Shown here: positions 30,860 through 39,284 of the stretch, one piece after another | Numbering within the stretch: the first letter of the stretch is position 1 | Layout: every line of letters begins with the position of its first letter | NCBI RefSeq assembly: GCF_003606385.1 | Contig: NZ_CP032514.1 | Location: 2,604,001 to 2,668,000, forward strand | DNA: 64,000 nucleotides | Direction of reading: 5' to 3' | From: Actinomyces lilanjuaniae | Lineage (GTDB): Bacteria > Actinomycetota > Actinomycetes > Actinomycetales > Actinomycetaceae | Translations under genes and position numbers: made by a program | Notes under the pieces: model-generated | Databases searched by the model: none | Told to the model about the DNA's origin: nothing | What the model saw: only the letters and a program-made list of their open reading frames with translations

Positions 30860-31764
30860 GGACGCTCCTCACCGACACGGCGCAGCTGCTCGGCCACGGC
30901 AGCAAAGGCCGTCACGTCAAGCCGCTCACCACGGTCTCCAGGGGCGATACCGGCAGATCGAAGAGCCGACTCGGCACCGGCGGCGCTGCCCGCCAGGGGA
31001 GCCAGCGCCTGCCTCAGCGTCTTGCGACGCTGCGCAAAAGCAGCATCGATGACGGCGAAGACCTCCTCGCGGGAGGCACAGGTACCCGGAGGCTCCCGTC
31101 GTCGCAAGTGGACCAGCGCGGAGTCGACACGGGGAACCGGCCAAAAGACGCCTCGAGCCACGGCTCCTGCACGACGGACCGAGGCATACCAGGCGGCCTT
31201 GGCGCTCGGGGCGCCGTAGGTGCGCGACCCTGGGAGGGCGGCGAGGCGGTCAGCAACCTCCGCCTGGACCATGACTGTCAGCGTCTCCAGACTCGGCAGA
31301 CATGCCAGGGCGGTGAGCAGGACGGGAACCGCCACGTTGTAAGGCAGGTTGGCCACCATCCGGCTCGGCAGGAGGCCTCCCAGCTGTTCTGGCCCGCTCA
31401 GGGTCAGCGCATCCATCGTCACGACCTCCAACTTGTGGGACGCCCATGGCATGTGGCTGTCCACAGTCTGCGGCAGCGCCCCAGCCAGCACAGGGTCAAC
31501 CTCAACGGCGATCACCTGCGCACCCGCCTCCAGAAGAGCCAGGGTCAAGGACCCCAGTCCCGGTCCTACCTCAAGAACCACCTCCCCCTCCCGCACGTCG
31601 GCAGTACGCACGATGCGGCGCACGGTACCGGCGTCGTGGACGAAGTTCTGCCCCAGGGCCTTGGCGGGACGGACCCCCAGGTCGCGGCACAGGCTGCGGA
31701 CCTGCGACGGCCCGAGGAGCCCCTCCGCGTGCTGACCGGATTGCTGGCTGACACGCCGCTTCAC
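30856..31764 (-). CDS. rsmA: 16S rRNA (adenine1518/1519-N6)-dimethyltransferase
   Basis: About 302 residues from the GTG at 31764, which has AGGAG 10 bases upstream; longer starts would run into the preceding gene. Motifs: [33 protein letters not shown] (SAM site), VIAVEVDP and [14 protein letters not shown] (NLPY catalytic motif). It dimethylates two adjacent adenines near the 3' end of 16S rRNA late in small-subunit assembly. The 3' end overlaps ispE by 4 bases. Confidence 0.93.
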   Translation of the reverse strand: MKRRVSQQSGQHAEGLLGPSQVRSLCRDLGVRPAKALGQNFVHDAGTVRRIVRTADVREGEVVLEVGPGLGSLTLALLEAGAQVIAVEVDPVLAGALPQTVDSHMPWASHKLEVVTMDALTLSGPEQLGGLLPSRMVANLPYNVAVPVLLTALACLPSLETLTVMVQAEVADRLAALPGSRTYGAPSAKAAWYASVRRAGAVARGVFWPVPRVDSALVHLRRREPPGTCASREEVFAVIDAAFAQRRKTLRQALAPLAGSAAGAESALRSAGIAPGDRGERLDVTAFAAVAEQLRRVGEERP

Positions 31765-31811
31765 GTGCGCCGTCTCCTGGCAACCCCTCCCGAGCCCTGG
31801 CACGCTCGTGG

Positions 31812-32741
31812 TCAGAGCAGTCCCAGCTGAGCGGCGCAGTGGGGCCACTGGCCCCACCCGGCCGCCGCCTGGAGCCGCTTGGCAACAGCAGTCTGCTCGG
31901 CAGCGGAGGCCTCTGAGGGCAGGCCGGAGCCGCCATAGGCCTGCCATGTGCTCAACGAGAACTGGTACATCCCGTAGTAGCCGTTGCCGGTGTTTGTCGT
32001 CGGGTCACCCCCGGACTCGCACTGTGCCAGCGCCGCCCAGACGTCGTCAGAGCCTGCGTCCGGGGAACCAGACGACCCGGGGAGGCCTCCTCCCCGGAGT
32101 CGGAGTCCTGCGAGCCCCCTCCTGCGTGCTGCTGGTGTCTGAGGGCTGCTCCTGGGGCGCCTCGCTCTCCTGCCCGGAGGGCGGCTCCTGCGACGAGGCC
32201 CCTCCGAGGCGGACGCGGTGGGCTCGGCTGCCTGCTGCGCGCCGGTGCCGACCTGGACCACCTCATCGACCTTCTCCGAGACCACCACCGAGGACACCGC
32301 CTGGCGCGAGACCTCCTCACCGTCAACAGTCGTCACCTGGTAGACCGTACGCACCACCCCGTCAGCACCCTCGGTCACCACCCGCCTCTCACCCTCAGGC
32401 AGGTCACCCGTCTCCTGCTCCACGGTCCCGTGGGCCTCAGTAACCTCCTCCGTCACCGTCGACACCTCAGCACCAGACCCCTCCACGACGACGCCCTCTC
32501 CCTGGGCGGTGGTGGGGTGAGCCTCTCCACCCAGCGCCGCCACCGAGGTGTCCTGCCCTGACGACCCGTCGGAGGCCGCCCGTACGGCAGCATAGGCGCC
32601 GCCGGACAGAGCCAGGGCCAGGGCGGCCGCAGCAGCACCCGCACGCAGCCGGGCGGAACGCCGACTCGCCGCCGAGCCCACGGCTGCGTCCGGGCCGTCA
32701 GGACTGTCGTTCTCGGACGTGCTCTTCAGGTGACGACCCAC
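31812..32741 (-). CDS. Resuscitation-promoting factor with G5 domain
   Basis: About 309 residues with a membrane/signal helix near residues 35-50 ([19 protein letters not shown]), a G5 domain ([20 protein letters not shown] to [13 protein letters not shown]), a hydrophilic linker, and a C-terminal Rpf transglycosylase domain: [38 protein letters not shown] and WGQWPHC. The catalytic Glu in QCESGG is present. It cleaves peptidoglycan outside the cell. The linker (about 32090-32210) reads Arg-rich as given but Ser/Gln/Glu-rich if three short runs are each one base longer, so the frame there is suspect although the ORF stays open. The GTG start is favoured by GGGAGG upstream and by matching the paralogue. 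Confidence 0.85.
   Translation of the reverse strand: MGRHLKSTSENDSPDGPDAAVGSAASRRSARLRAGAAAAALALALSGGAYAAVRAASDGSSGQDTSVAALGGEAHPTTAQGEGVVVEGSGAEVSTVTEEVTEAHGTVEQETGDLPEGERRVVTEGADGVVRTVYQVTTVDGEEVSRQAVSSVVVSEKVDEVVQVGTGAQQAAEPTASASEGPRRRSRPPGRRARRPRSSPQTPAARRRGLAGLRLRGGGLPGSSGSPDAGSDDVWAALAQCESGGDPTTNTGNGYYGMYQFSLSTWQAYGGSGLPSEASAAEQTAVAKRLQAAAGWGQWPHCAAQLGLL
32221..32489. repeat. 269-bp direct repeat, copy 1 (G5 domain of rpf)
   Basis: Bases 32221-32489 equal 33234-33502 except for two substitutions (at 32231 and in the AGTAACC/AGTAGCC position). The unit covers the whole G5 domain. Flanking coding sequence differs greatly. Confidence 0.95.
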
Positions 32742-32833
32742 GAGGCCCTCCCTCATTCTCGTTGGCGGTGGAGCTCACCGTAGTTGACCGGCCCCGGAGG
32801 AGCAACCCGTGGAGCCCGGGCGCAGCACCCCCG

Positions 32834-33811
32834 TCAGTACCAGCCGACGGACTCCGAGTGCGCCCAGGCGGAGCAGGGCGTGCCGTATCGGCCAGAGATG
32901 TATCCGAGCCCCCAGGTGATCTGAGTCACCGGGTTGGTCTGCCAGTCGGAGCCCGTCTCCGCCATCTTGGAACCCGGAAGGGCCTGCGGGATGCCGTAGG
33001 CACCCGAGGAGGGGTTCTGAGCCTGGTAGTTCCAGCTGGACTCGCGGTTCCACAGGCTGACCAGGCAGGAGAACTCCGCGTCGTCCCAGCCATAGCCAGC
33101 CATCATCGACTTGGCGACCGCCTGGGCACTGGCCGGGTCGGTCCCTGCGCCCGCAGCCACCTGCACGTCCCCGGCCTCTCCGTCCCCGTTGGAGGAGGAG
33201 TCACTGGAAGAGGAGTCCGCAGCCGAGTCAGCGGGCTCGGCTGGCTGCTGCGCGCCGGTGCCGACCTGGACCACCTCATCGACCTTCTCCGAGACCACCA
33301 CCGAGGACACCGCCTGGCGCGAGACCTCCTCACCGTCAACAGTCGTCACCTGGTAGACCGTACGCACCACCCCGTCAGCACCCTCGGTCACCACCCGCCT
33401 CTCACCCTCAGGCAGGTCACCCGTCTCCTGCTCCACGGTCCCGTGGGCCTCAGTAGCCTCCTCCGTCACCGTCGACACCTCAGCACCAGACCCCTCCACG
33501 ACAGTGGCCTGACCGCCCCCCTGCTCCGCGGGCGTCGGCGCCTCCGCACCCAGGGCACCGAAGGCGCCGTCGGAAGAGGTGCCCTCCTCACCCTGGGAGG
33601 AGACAGCCGCGTACGCGCCACCGGAGACGGCGATCGACAGGGCGGCGGCCACGCCGCCGGCGCGGAAGAGCATGGGAGCGAAGGGGGTGCTCGCAGGACC
33701 CTCGGCACGCCGCCTGCCGCGCCCGCTGTCGGGAGTCAGGCCTCTGGAGGCCAGGGCACCGAGCTCCACCAGGGTGGTGTTCAGAGAGCTTGTCTGACAG
33801 TGACGACCCAC
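32834..33811 (-). CDS. G5-domain lysozyme-like protein (aggregation-promoting-factor type)
   Basis: About 325 residues. The GTG at 33811 is preceded by AAGGAAG at 7 bases and gives a start (VGRHCQ) like that of the neighbouring rpf (VGRHLK). A signal helix ([19 protein letters not shown]) leads to a G5 domain almost identical to that of the rpf gene, a Ser-rich linker, then a C-terminal transglycosylase-like domain: YGWDDAEFSCLVSLWNRESS, NPSSGAYGIPQALPGSKMA, ITWGLGYISGRYGTPCSAW. The Glu in NRESSW is the likely catalytic acid. The end differs from Rpf and resembles actinobacterial aggregation-promoting/lysozyme-like domains. It is a secreted peptidoglycan hydrolase. Confidence 0.83.
   Translation of the reverse strand: MGRHCQTSSLNTTLVELGALASRGLTPDSGRGRRRAEGPASTPFAPMLFRAGGVAAALSIAVSGGAYAAVSSQGEEGTSSDGAFGALGAEAPTPAEQGGGQATVVEGSGAEVSTVTEEATEAHGTVEQETGDLPEGERRVVTEGADGVVRTVYQVTTVDGEEVSRQAVSSVVVSEKVDEVVQVGTGAQQPAEPADSAADSSSSDSSSNGDGEAGDVQVAAGAGTDPASAQAVAKSMMAGYGWDDAEFSCLVSLWNRESSWNYQAQNPSSGAYGIPQALPGSKMAETGSDWQTNPVTQITWGLGYISGRYGTPCSAWAHSESVGWY
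33234..33502. repeat. 269-bp direct repeat, copy 2 (G5 domain of the lysozyme-like gene)
   Basis: Second copy of the repeat at 32221-32489, offset by 1,013 bases in the same orientation, with two mismatches in 269. Confidence 0.95.
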
Positions 33812-34100
33812 GATATGACTTCCTTTGCTCGACGAACTCGGGCCACGGTAGCGGACAAACAGCGGAAACGACAATGTATCTGCTCACATCCCGCCTCCCG
33901 CTCACGTGCGACAGAAACGGTGCAGGTCTCAACTGGCCCAGCCCTGAAACGCGGCTGGCAGGACACTGACAGCGCTGCTGATAGCACACCGACAGCGCCT
34001 ACGGAACGGGGGAGGCGGCTGAGGCTGGTAGCAGCGTCGGTACCGACGTCCCAGACGCAGGCGCGGGGCACCGAAGGCATTGACAGAAGGAATCTGCGAC

Positions 34101-35042
34101 TCAGCCCACCGCCTCCGGCCACGTGCCGTAGACGAGCCGGGTCGTGTCCTGGAGGCGCTGGCAGGTGCGCTGCTCGTCGCCGCCCCGCAGCTCGGCCAGA
34201 CAGCGCACCGTGGCACCTATGAGGTAGGAGGCGTTGGGACGACCACGCCACTGCCGGGGCGGGAGGTAGGGCGCATCGGTCTCCACCAGCAGCAGCTCCG
34301 CCGGGACAGTGGCCAACGCCTCACGCAGCCACCCATTGGAGGGATAGGTCACCGGACCCGCGACCGAGACGTACCACCCGTTGTCCGCACAGGCTGCCGC
34401 CAGCGGTGTCCCACCGGAGAAGCAGTGGAAGACCGTACGTCGGGGAGGCCCGTCGGCCAGGAGGAGTGACACGCAGTCCTCGTGCGCATCACGGTCATGA
34501 ACCTGCAGCGGGAGGTCGAGGTCCTTGGCTAAGGCGACGTGGGCACGAAAGGCCTCCTTCTGGGCCTGCGCTCCTCGCGGACCGGTGCGGAAGTAGTCCA
34601 GACCGGTCTCCCCGATCGCCACCACGAGGTCTCGGTGGTCACGCACAACCCGCTCCAGCCGGGCCAGGACGTCGTCCAGCGGCTCGTCGTGGTGCACGCT
34701 GGTACGCGGCTCCAGGCCGTCAGGGCCGACCTCGCGCACGCCCGCGTGGGCCACGGCCTCATTGGGGTGGACAGCAAGCGCCACCCGTACACCCGCCAGG
34801 TCCCGAGCCAGGGACAGCGAGGACTCCCAGGACGGCACCTCACAGGCCGAGGTGATGATCCTGGTCACCCCGACCGCCCGCGCCCTGTCCACCAGCTCGT
34901 CAGCACGCAACGGCTCAGAACCACCAGGCACACTCGCGTCCGAGGGCACGGGCAGGTGGGCGTGGTTGTCCGTAACCGGCAGGGCCAGGGGCTCGACAGC
35001 GTCAGCGGGCGGCCACGACCGATCTGCTCTCCTGGGGCTCAC
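34101..35042 (-). CDS. tatD: TatD family metal-dependent hydrolase
   Basis: A 313-residue TIM-barrel DNase/hydrolase. Metal ligands are seen in TDNHAHLPVP (HxH), AIGETGLDYFR (Glu), LQVHDRDAHED (His), RTVFHCFSGG (His) and LLVETDAPYLPP (Asp). All family positions are present and the length is normal apart from a charged N-terminal addition. It sits between metG and the G5/rpf genes, the common actinobacterial order. TatD proteins have 3'-5' exonuclease or quality-control deoxyribonuclease activity. Confidence 0.92.
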   Translation of the reverse strand: MSPRRADRSWPPADAVEPLALPVTDNHAHLPVPSDASVPGGSEPLRADELVDRARAVGVTRIITSACEVPSWESSLSLARDLAGVRVALAVHPNEAVAHAGVREVGPDGLEPRTSVHHDEPLDDVLARLERVVRDHRDLVVAIGETGLDYFRTGPRGAQAQKEAFRAHVALAKDLDLPLQVHDRDAHEDCVSLLLADGPPRRTVFHCFSGGTPLAAACADNGWYVSVAGPVTYPSNGWLREALATVPAELLLVETDAPYLPPRQWRGRPNASYLIGATVRCLAELRGGDEQRTCQRLQDTTRLVYGTWPEAVG

Positions 35043-35063
35043 AGGCTGCTCCCATCTCCCTGC

Positions 35064-36914
35064 TCAGGCACCGGCACCGTCAGTCTCGGGATGCACCAGG
35101 GCAGCGTATCGCGCCAGCTCCTCCTCCACGACGGCCTCGTCCAGCTTGGTGAACACAGGTGCCGGCCTGGCAACCTCCGCCCCCACGACGACCGGGTGGC
35201 GCCCCCATGTCGGCGCGCCGGTGTAGTCGCCGGTGATCACCGGGTAGCCCTGGCGCCCGGCAAAGGCCTCCGGCAGGATCTCCGGGTCCAGCTCGTCGAC
35301 CTCCTCGGCATGAGGCATAGGCGCCACCGTCCCCTCACCGCCCAGGATCCTGTCAATGTCGTTGGCCGCGTGGGGAAGGAAGGGCGAGAGCATGAGGTTG
35401 AGGTCGGCCACGACCTGGGCCAGCGTGTGGAGCACGGTGGCCAGCCGGTCTCGGGTCTCCTCGTCCTCCCCCTGAGCTTGAAGGGCTGGGTGTCAGCCAC
35501 ATACTTGTTTGCCTCGCCCACCAGGCGCATCGCCTCTGCCAGAGCCGCCTTCTGGCGGTGCCGGGCGATGAGGTCACCCACCGTAGCGAAGCCGGCCTCG
35601 ACGGAGTCAAGGAGGGCACGGTCTACGTCCTGGAGCCTTCCTGGAGCCGGGACGGCCCCGAAGCGCTTGTGGATCATGGAGGCGGTGCGGTTGACCAGGT
35701 TGCCCCAGCCTGCTACCAGCTCCCCGTTGGTACGGCGCACGAACTCCGCCCAGGTGAAGTCGGCGTCGGCGGTCTCCGGTCCGGCGGCACAGATGAAGTA
35801 GCGCAGGGCGTCAGCCTGGTACCTCTGGAGGAAGTCACGTACGTAGATGACGATACCGTGGCTGGAGGAGAACTTCCTTCCCTCCATGGTGAGGAACTCG
35901 CTGGAGACCACCTCAGTGGGCAGGTTCAGGGTTCCCAGGTCCCGGCTGCTCCTCCACGCTCTCCCTCGCCGTCGTAGCCCAGGAGCTCGGCCGGCCAGAT
36001 CTGGGAGTGGAAGACGATGTTGTCCTTACCCATGAAGTAGTAGGACAGGGCGGCCGGGTCGTTCCACCAGGCCCGCCAGGCCTGGGGTCCCCGCTACGCC
36101 GGGCCCACTCGACGGAGGCCGACAGGTAGCCGATGACGGCGTCGAACCACACGTAGAGACGCTTGGTAGGCTGGTCCTCCCAGCCCGGGACAGGAATCCC
36201 CCAGTCGATGTCGCGTGTCATGGCCCGGGGGCGCACGTCGTCGAGAAGGTTCTGGGAGAACCGGATGACGTTGGGCCTCCAGGTCCCCGAGGCCGCACGC
36301 TCCTCCAGCCAGGCCCCCAGGGAGGAGGCCAGGGCGGGCAGGTCCAGGAACCAGTGGGTGGACTCCACGAACTCGGGCACTTCTCCGTTGATCCGAGAGC
36401 GCGGGCTGATCAGGTCGGTGGGGTCCAGCTGGTTGCCGCAGGAGTCGCACTGGTCGCCCCTGGCCCGGGAAGAGCCGCAGATGGGGCAGATTCCCTCAAT
36501 GTAGCGGTCTGGCAGGGTACGCCCCGTGGAGGGGGATATGGCCGAGCGGGTAGCCTTTTGGACCATGTAGCCGTTGTCCCGCACCGTTCGGAACATGTCC
36601 TGCACCACCCGGTAGTGGTTACCTGCTGTGGTACGGGTGAACAGGTCGTAGGACAGGCCCAGGGCTACCAGGTCCTCGACAATGAGGCGGTTGTTGCGGT
36701 CCGCCAGCTCACGGGCGCTGACTCCCTCCTCGTCGGCGGCGACGAGGATGGGGGTGCCGTGCTCGTCCGTACCCGACACCATGAGCACGTCGTGGCCCGC
36801 CATGCGCATGTACCGGGAAAAGACGTCAGAGGGGACTCCAAAGCCGGCGACGTGGCCGATGTGGCGCGGGCCGTTGGCGTAGGGCCAGGCGACTGCGGAC
36901 AGGATGTGGGTCAT
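35064..36914 (-). CDS. metG: Methionyl-tRNA synthetase, three apparent frameshifts
   Basis: Class I synthetase of about 617 residues. HIGH-type motif in [18 protein letters not shown] near the N-terminus, a zinc knuckle ([18 protein letters not shown]), the tRNA-binding [15 protein letters not shown], and KMSKS equivalent KFSSSHG are present. The frame breaks at GGGG 36084-36087, CCC 35941-35943 and CCCCC 35468-35472 (top strand); one extra base in each run gives [39 protein letters not shown] and [18 protein letters not shown]. Since metG is essential and all three breaks are run contractions, sequencing error is far likelier than decay. No C-terminal dimerisation domain is seen. Confidence 0.9.
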
Positions 36915-37185
36915 GGGGCCACCTTATCTGCTCACACTGGGCTCGACCGCCGCTGACGAACTCACTGTGGACGACGTAGACAGCACCGCGGACGACAACC
37001 ACGGACACTGGACACTGTAGGACACAGAAGGACAGGCGCGAGGGTCTGACGCTATGGTGGCCCCGGTCGGGCCGTGCGCACCGACGCCCAGCGCCGGTGT
37101 CTGCGCTGTCACCAGCGCCACCAGCCCTGCGTCGGCAGTGCCCAAGTCCGTCCCAGGAGTCCACGCAGCATCACGAAGGCCAGTC

Positions 37186-38225
37186 ATGACTCAGTTCCCA
37201 GGATCCCAGCCGCCAGGCCCTCGCCCTATCCGGCTGGCCACGCCCCTGGTGCAGGCACCGGCCAGCCCGCTCCCGCCAGCAGCCCCGGCGCGGTTCCTGG
37301 CTACGGCGGCTACGGCCCCACCCCACGGGCCAGCCCTCCCCTATGCGGCCACCTCCCCGGGACCCGCCTCGGGCTGTCACCTGTACCACCTGGATCGGGA
37401 GGCGGCGTGCCCTCCAGGTCACTGCGGGGGCCGGTGCTCCTGCTGGTGGCAGGGATTGTCCTGCTCCTGGGTGCCGGGGTCTTCCTCTACGCCAGCCTGC
37501 GTCCCGTCGCCAGCGCGACGTCACTCAGCCAGTTCAGCACAGGCTACGAGATGCAGGCCGAGCTGGAGAACGACACCACCTACGGCCTGTACTACGACGA
37601 CTCCGGATCCACCCCAGACTGCCAGGTGGCCTCACCGCAGGACGACGACGTCAGTGTCAACACGAACATCACCGGCACTGTCACCGTCAACAACCACACC
37701 CTGTTCGCGACCTTCGTCACCAATGAGGCTGGTGACTACACCATCACCTGCACCAGCAGCACCGACCAGGACGTCTATATCGGCCTGGCGGCAAGCGTGA
37801 GCGGCATCTTCGGGTTCGTCGGGGGCATCCTGGTCGCACCGCTGACCGGCACGGCTGGCCTCGCCATGGTCGTTGTCGGCCTGATCTGGCTCACCAGACG
37901 CCGCCGCGCCCGAGGCTCCCAGCCCCCGGCGCCTACCTCTGCGGCAGCCGCCTCGCCAGTACCTGGTCGCCCCGGGGCCTACGGAGGCACGCAGGCGCCC
38001 AATACCGGCTACACACCGTACACAGCACCCGGGCAGGGCTACAGTCCTCCCCCAGGAACCAGCCACGACCACACTGCGCCGACCTCACCATCCGTGTCAC
38101 CGGCCACGGGCGCGCAGCAGCCTCCTGCCGAGGCGGCGCCAGCATCCTCGCCTCCGCCCCAGGGCCCTGGCTACCCCAGCGGGTACCAGGGCGGATACGG
38201 ACAAGGAGGGTGGCCCCGGGGCTGA
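37186..38225 (+). CDS. Pro/Gly/Tyr-rich membrane protein, one apparent frameshift
   Basis: About 346 residues if one base is added near 37220. The head is Pro/Gly rich (MTQFPGSQPPGP, then SPYPAGHAPGAG). One membrane helix lies at VLLLVAGIVLLLGAGVFLYA; an extracellular domain with a D/T/N-rich beta sheet follows (TYGLYYDDSGSTPDCQ, TNITGTVTVNNHTLFATFV, YTITCTSSTDQDVYIGL), then another pair of hydrophobic segments (GIFGFVGGILVAPLTGTA, LAMVVVGLIWLTRRRR), and a Pro/Tyr/Gly cytoplasmic tail. No known family recognised; the design resembles other actinobacterial YP-rich membrane proteins. Convergent with rsmI. Confidence 0.7.
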
Positions 38226-38239
38226 CTGGCCCAGCACGC

Positions 38240-39250
38240 TCAGCGACCCCGGCAGGCCAGGGCGGCGCGGTAGACCTCGTTGGGACGCAGGCCGACTTCC
38301 CTGGCGACCTGGGCTGCCGCTTCCTTGAGCCGCATGCCGTCCTCAGCCAGGGCAAGAGCCTCGCGAGCCGCCGCCCGGGTGTCAGCCACTGGGGGCCGGG
38401 CGCCAGCGACCACCAGAACAACCTCCCCCCGGACACCGTCAGTGGCGAGCCGGGCGAGATCGCCCAGGTCTGCCCGAAGCACCTCCTCGAACGTCTTGGT
38501 CATCTCCCGGCACAGGGCGGCGGGTCGGTCCGCACCGAGGACCTCGGCCATGACCTGCAACGTGGTACCGACCCGCCGAGGCGACTCAAAGAAGACCATA
38601 GTGCGTGTCTGCCCTGCAAGGTCGTGCAGTACCCTACGCCGCTCGCTGTCCTTGCGAGGCAGAAAGCCCTCGAAGCAGAAGCGGTCGGTTGGAAGTCCCG
38701 ACAGCACCAGAGCGGTAAGTACCGCAGAGGGGCCGGGAATCACGGTAACCGGGACACCTGCCTGCGCTGCCGCCACGACAAGACGGTATCCCGGGTCCGA
38801 GATCGCGGGCATGCCCGCGTCCGAGACCACGACGACGCTGCGTCCCTCCTGGGCCGCAGCGACAAGGTCGGCAGCGCGAGCACTCTCGTTGTGCTCGTAG
38901 AGGGAGACCACCCGTCCTCGAGGAACCACGTCCAGCCGCCGCACCAGGCTCGTCAGGCGCCGCGTGTCCTCCGCAGCGAGAAGGTCCGCGCTCTCCAGGT
39001 GGCTGCGCAGGCGCAGGGAGGCGTCGTCCGCGTGACCGATCGGGGTCGCGGCCAAGGTGATGGTTCCCGGCCGCGGTCCGGAGGCTGTCTGGGTACCAGG
39101 CCCGCCGCCCGGCATCGCGGTACCCTCTCGCCTCCGCTCGGGAACCGGGGCCGACTGGAAGGAGCCAACGGACTCGGCGAGATCCGCCTGGTCCCCCTGG
39201 GGTGCCCGGGCACTGGAAACGCTGCCAGCGGAGAAGGTGCTGTCATCCAC
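38240..39250 (-). CDS. rsmI: 16S rRNA (cytidine1402-2'-O)-methyltransferase
   Basis: A 336-residue tetrapyrrole-methylase-fold enzyme. Motifs: TLAATPIGHADDASLR, LLAAEDTRR, VVVVSDAGMPAISDPGYRLV, VTVIPGPSAVLTALVLSGLP, FEGFLPRK, MVFFESPRRV, and CREMTKTFEEVLR. It methylates the ribose of C1402 in the decoding centre. The N-terminal 55 residues are extra and poorly conserved, so the start could be nearer 39090. It diverges from the protein mannosyltransferase gene. Confidence 0.92.
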   Translation of the reverse strand: MDDSTFSAGSVSSARAPQGDQADLAESVGSFQSAPVPERRREGTAMPGGGPGTQTASGPRPGTITLAATPIGHADDASLRLRSHLESADLLAAEDTRRLTSLVRRLDVVPRGRVVSLYEHNESARAADLVAAAQEGRSVVVVSDAGMPAISDPGYRLVVAAAQAGVPVTVIPGPSAVLTALVLSGLPTDRFCFEGFLPRKDSERRRVLHDLAGQTRTMVFFESPRRVGTTLQVMAEVLGADRPAALCREMTKTFEEVLRADLGDLARLATDGVRGEVVLVVAGARPPVADTRAAAREALALAEDGMRLKEAAAQVAREVGLRPNEVYRAALACRGR

Positions 39251-39284
39251 GGGGCCAGTATGACCGTCCCCCTAGACTCGCGAC

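Noticed and set aside
33812..34100. c-di-AMP (ydaO-type) riboswitch ahead of the G5/rpf genes
   Set aside because: Looked for the conserved ydaO core sequences on the reverse strand because such switches often precede rpf genes; none could be matched.
34539..35801. 420-aa top-strand frame opposite tatD and metG, and similar frames at 5855-7363 and 32762-34222
   Set aside because: Shadow frames of well-supported reverse-strand genes.
35064..36914. metG as a pseudogene
   Set aside because: All three breaks are one-base run contractions and all catalytic and zinc motifs are kept; an essential gene is unlikely to be dead.
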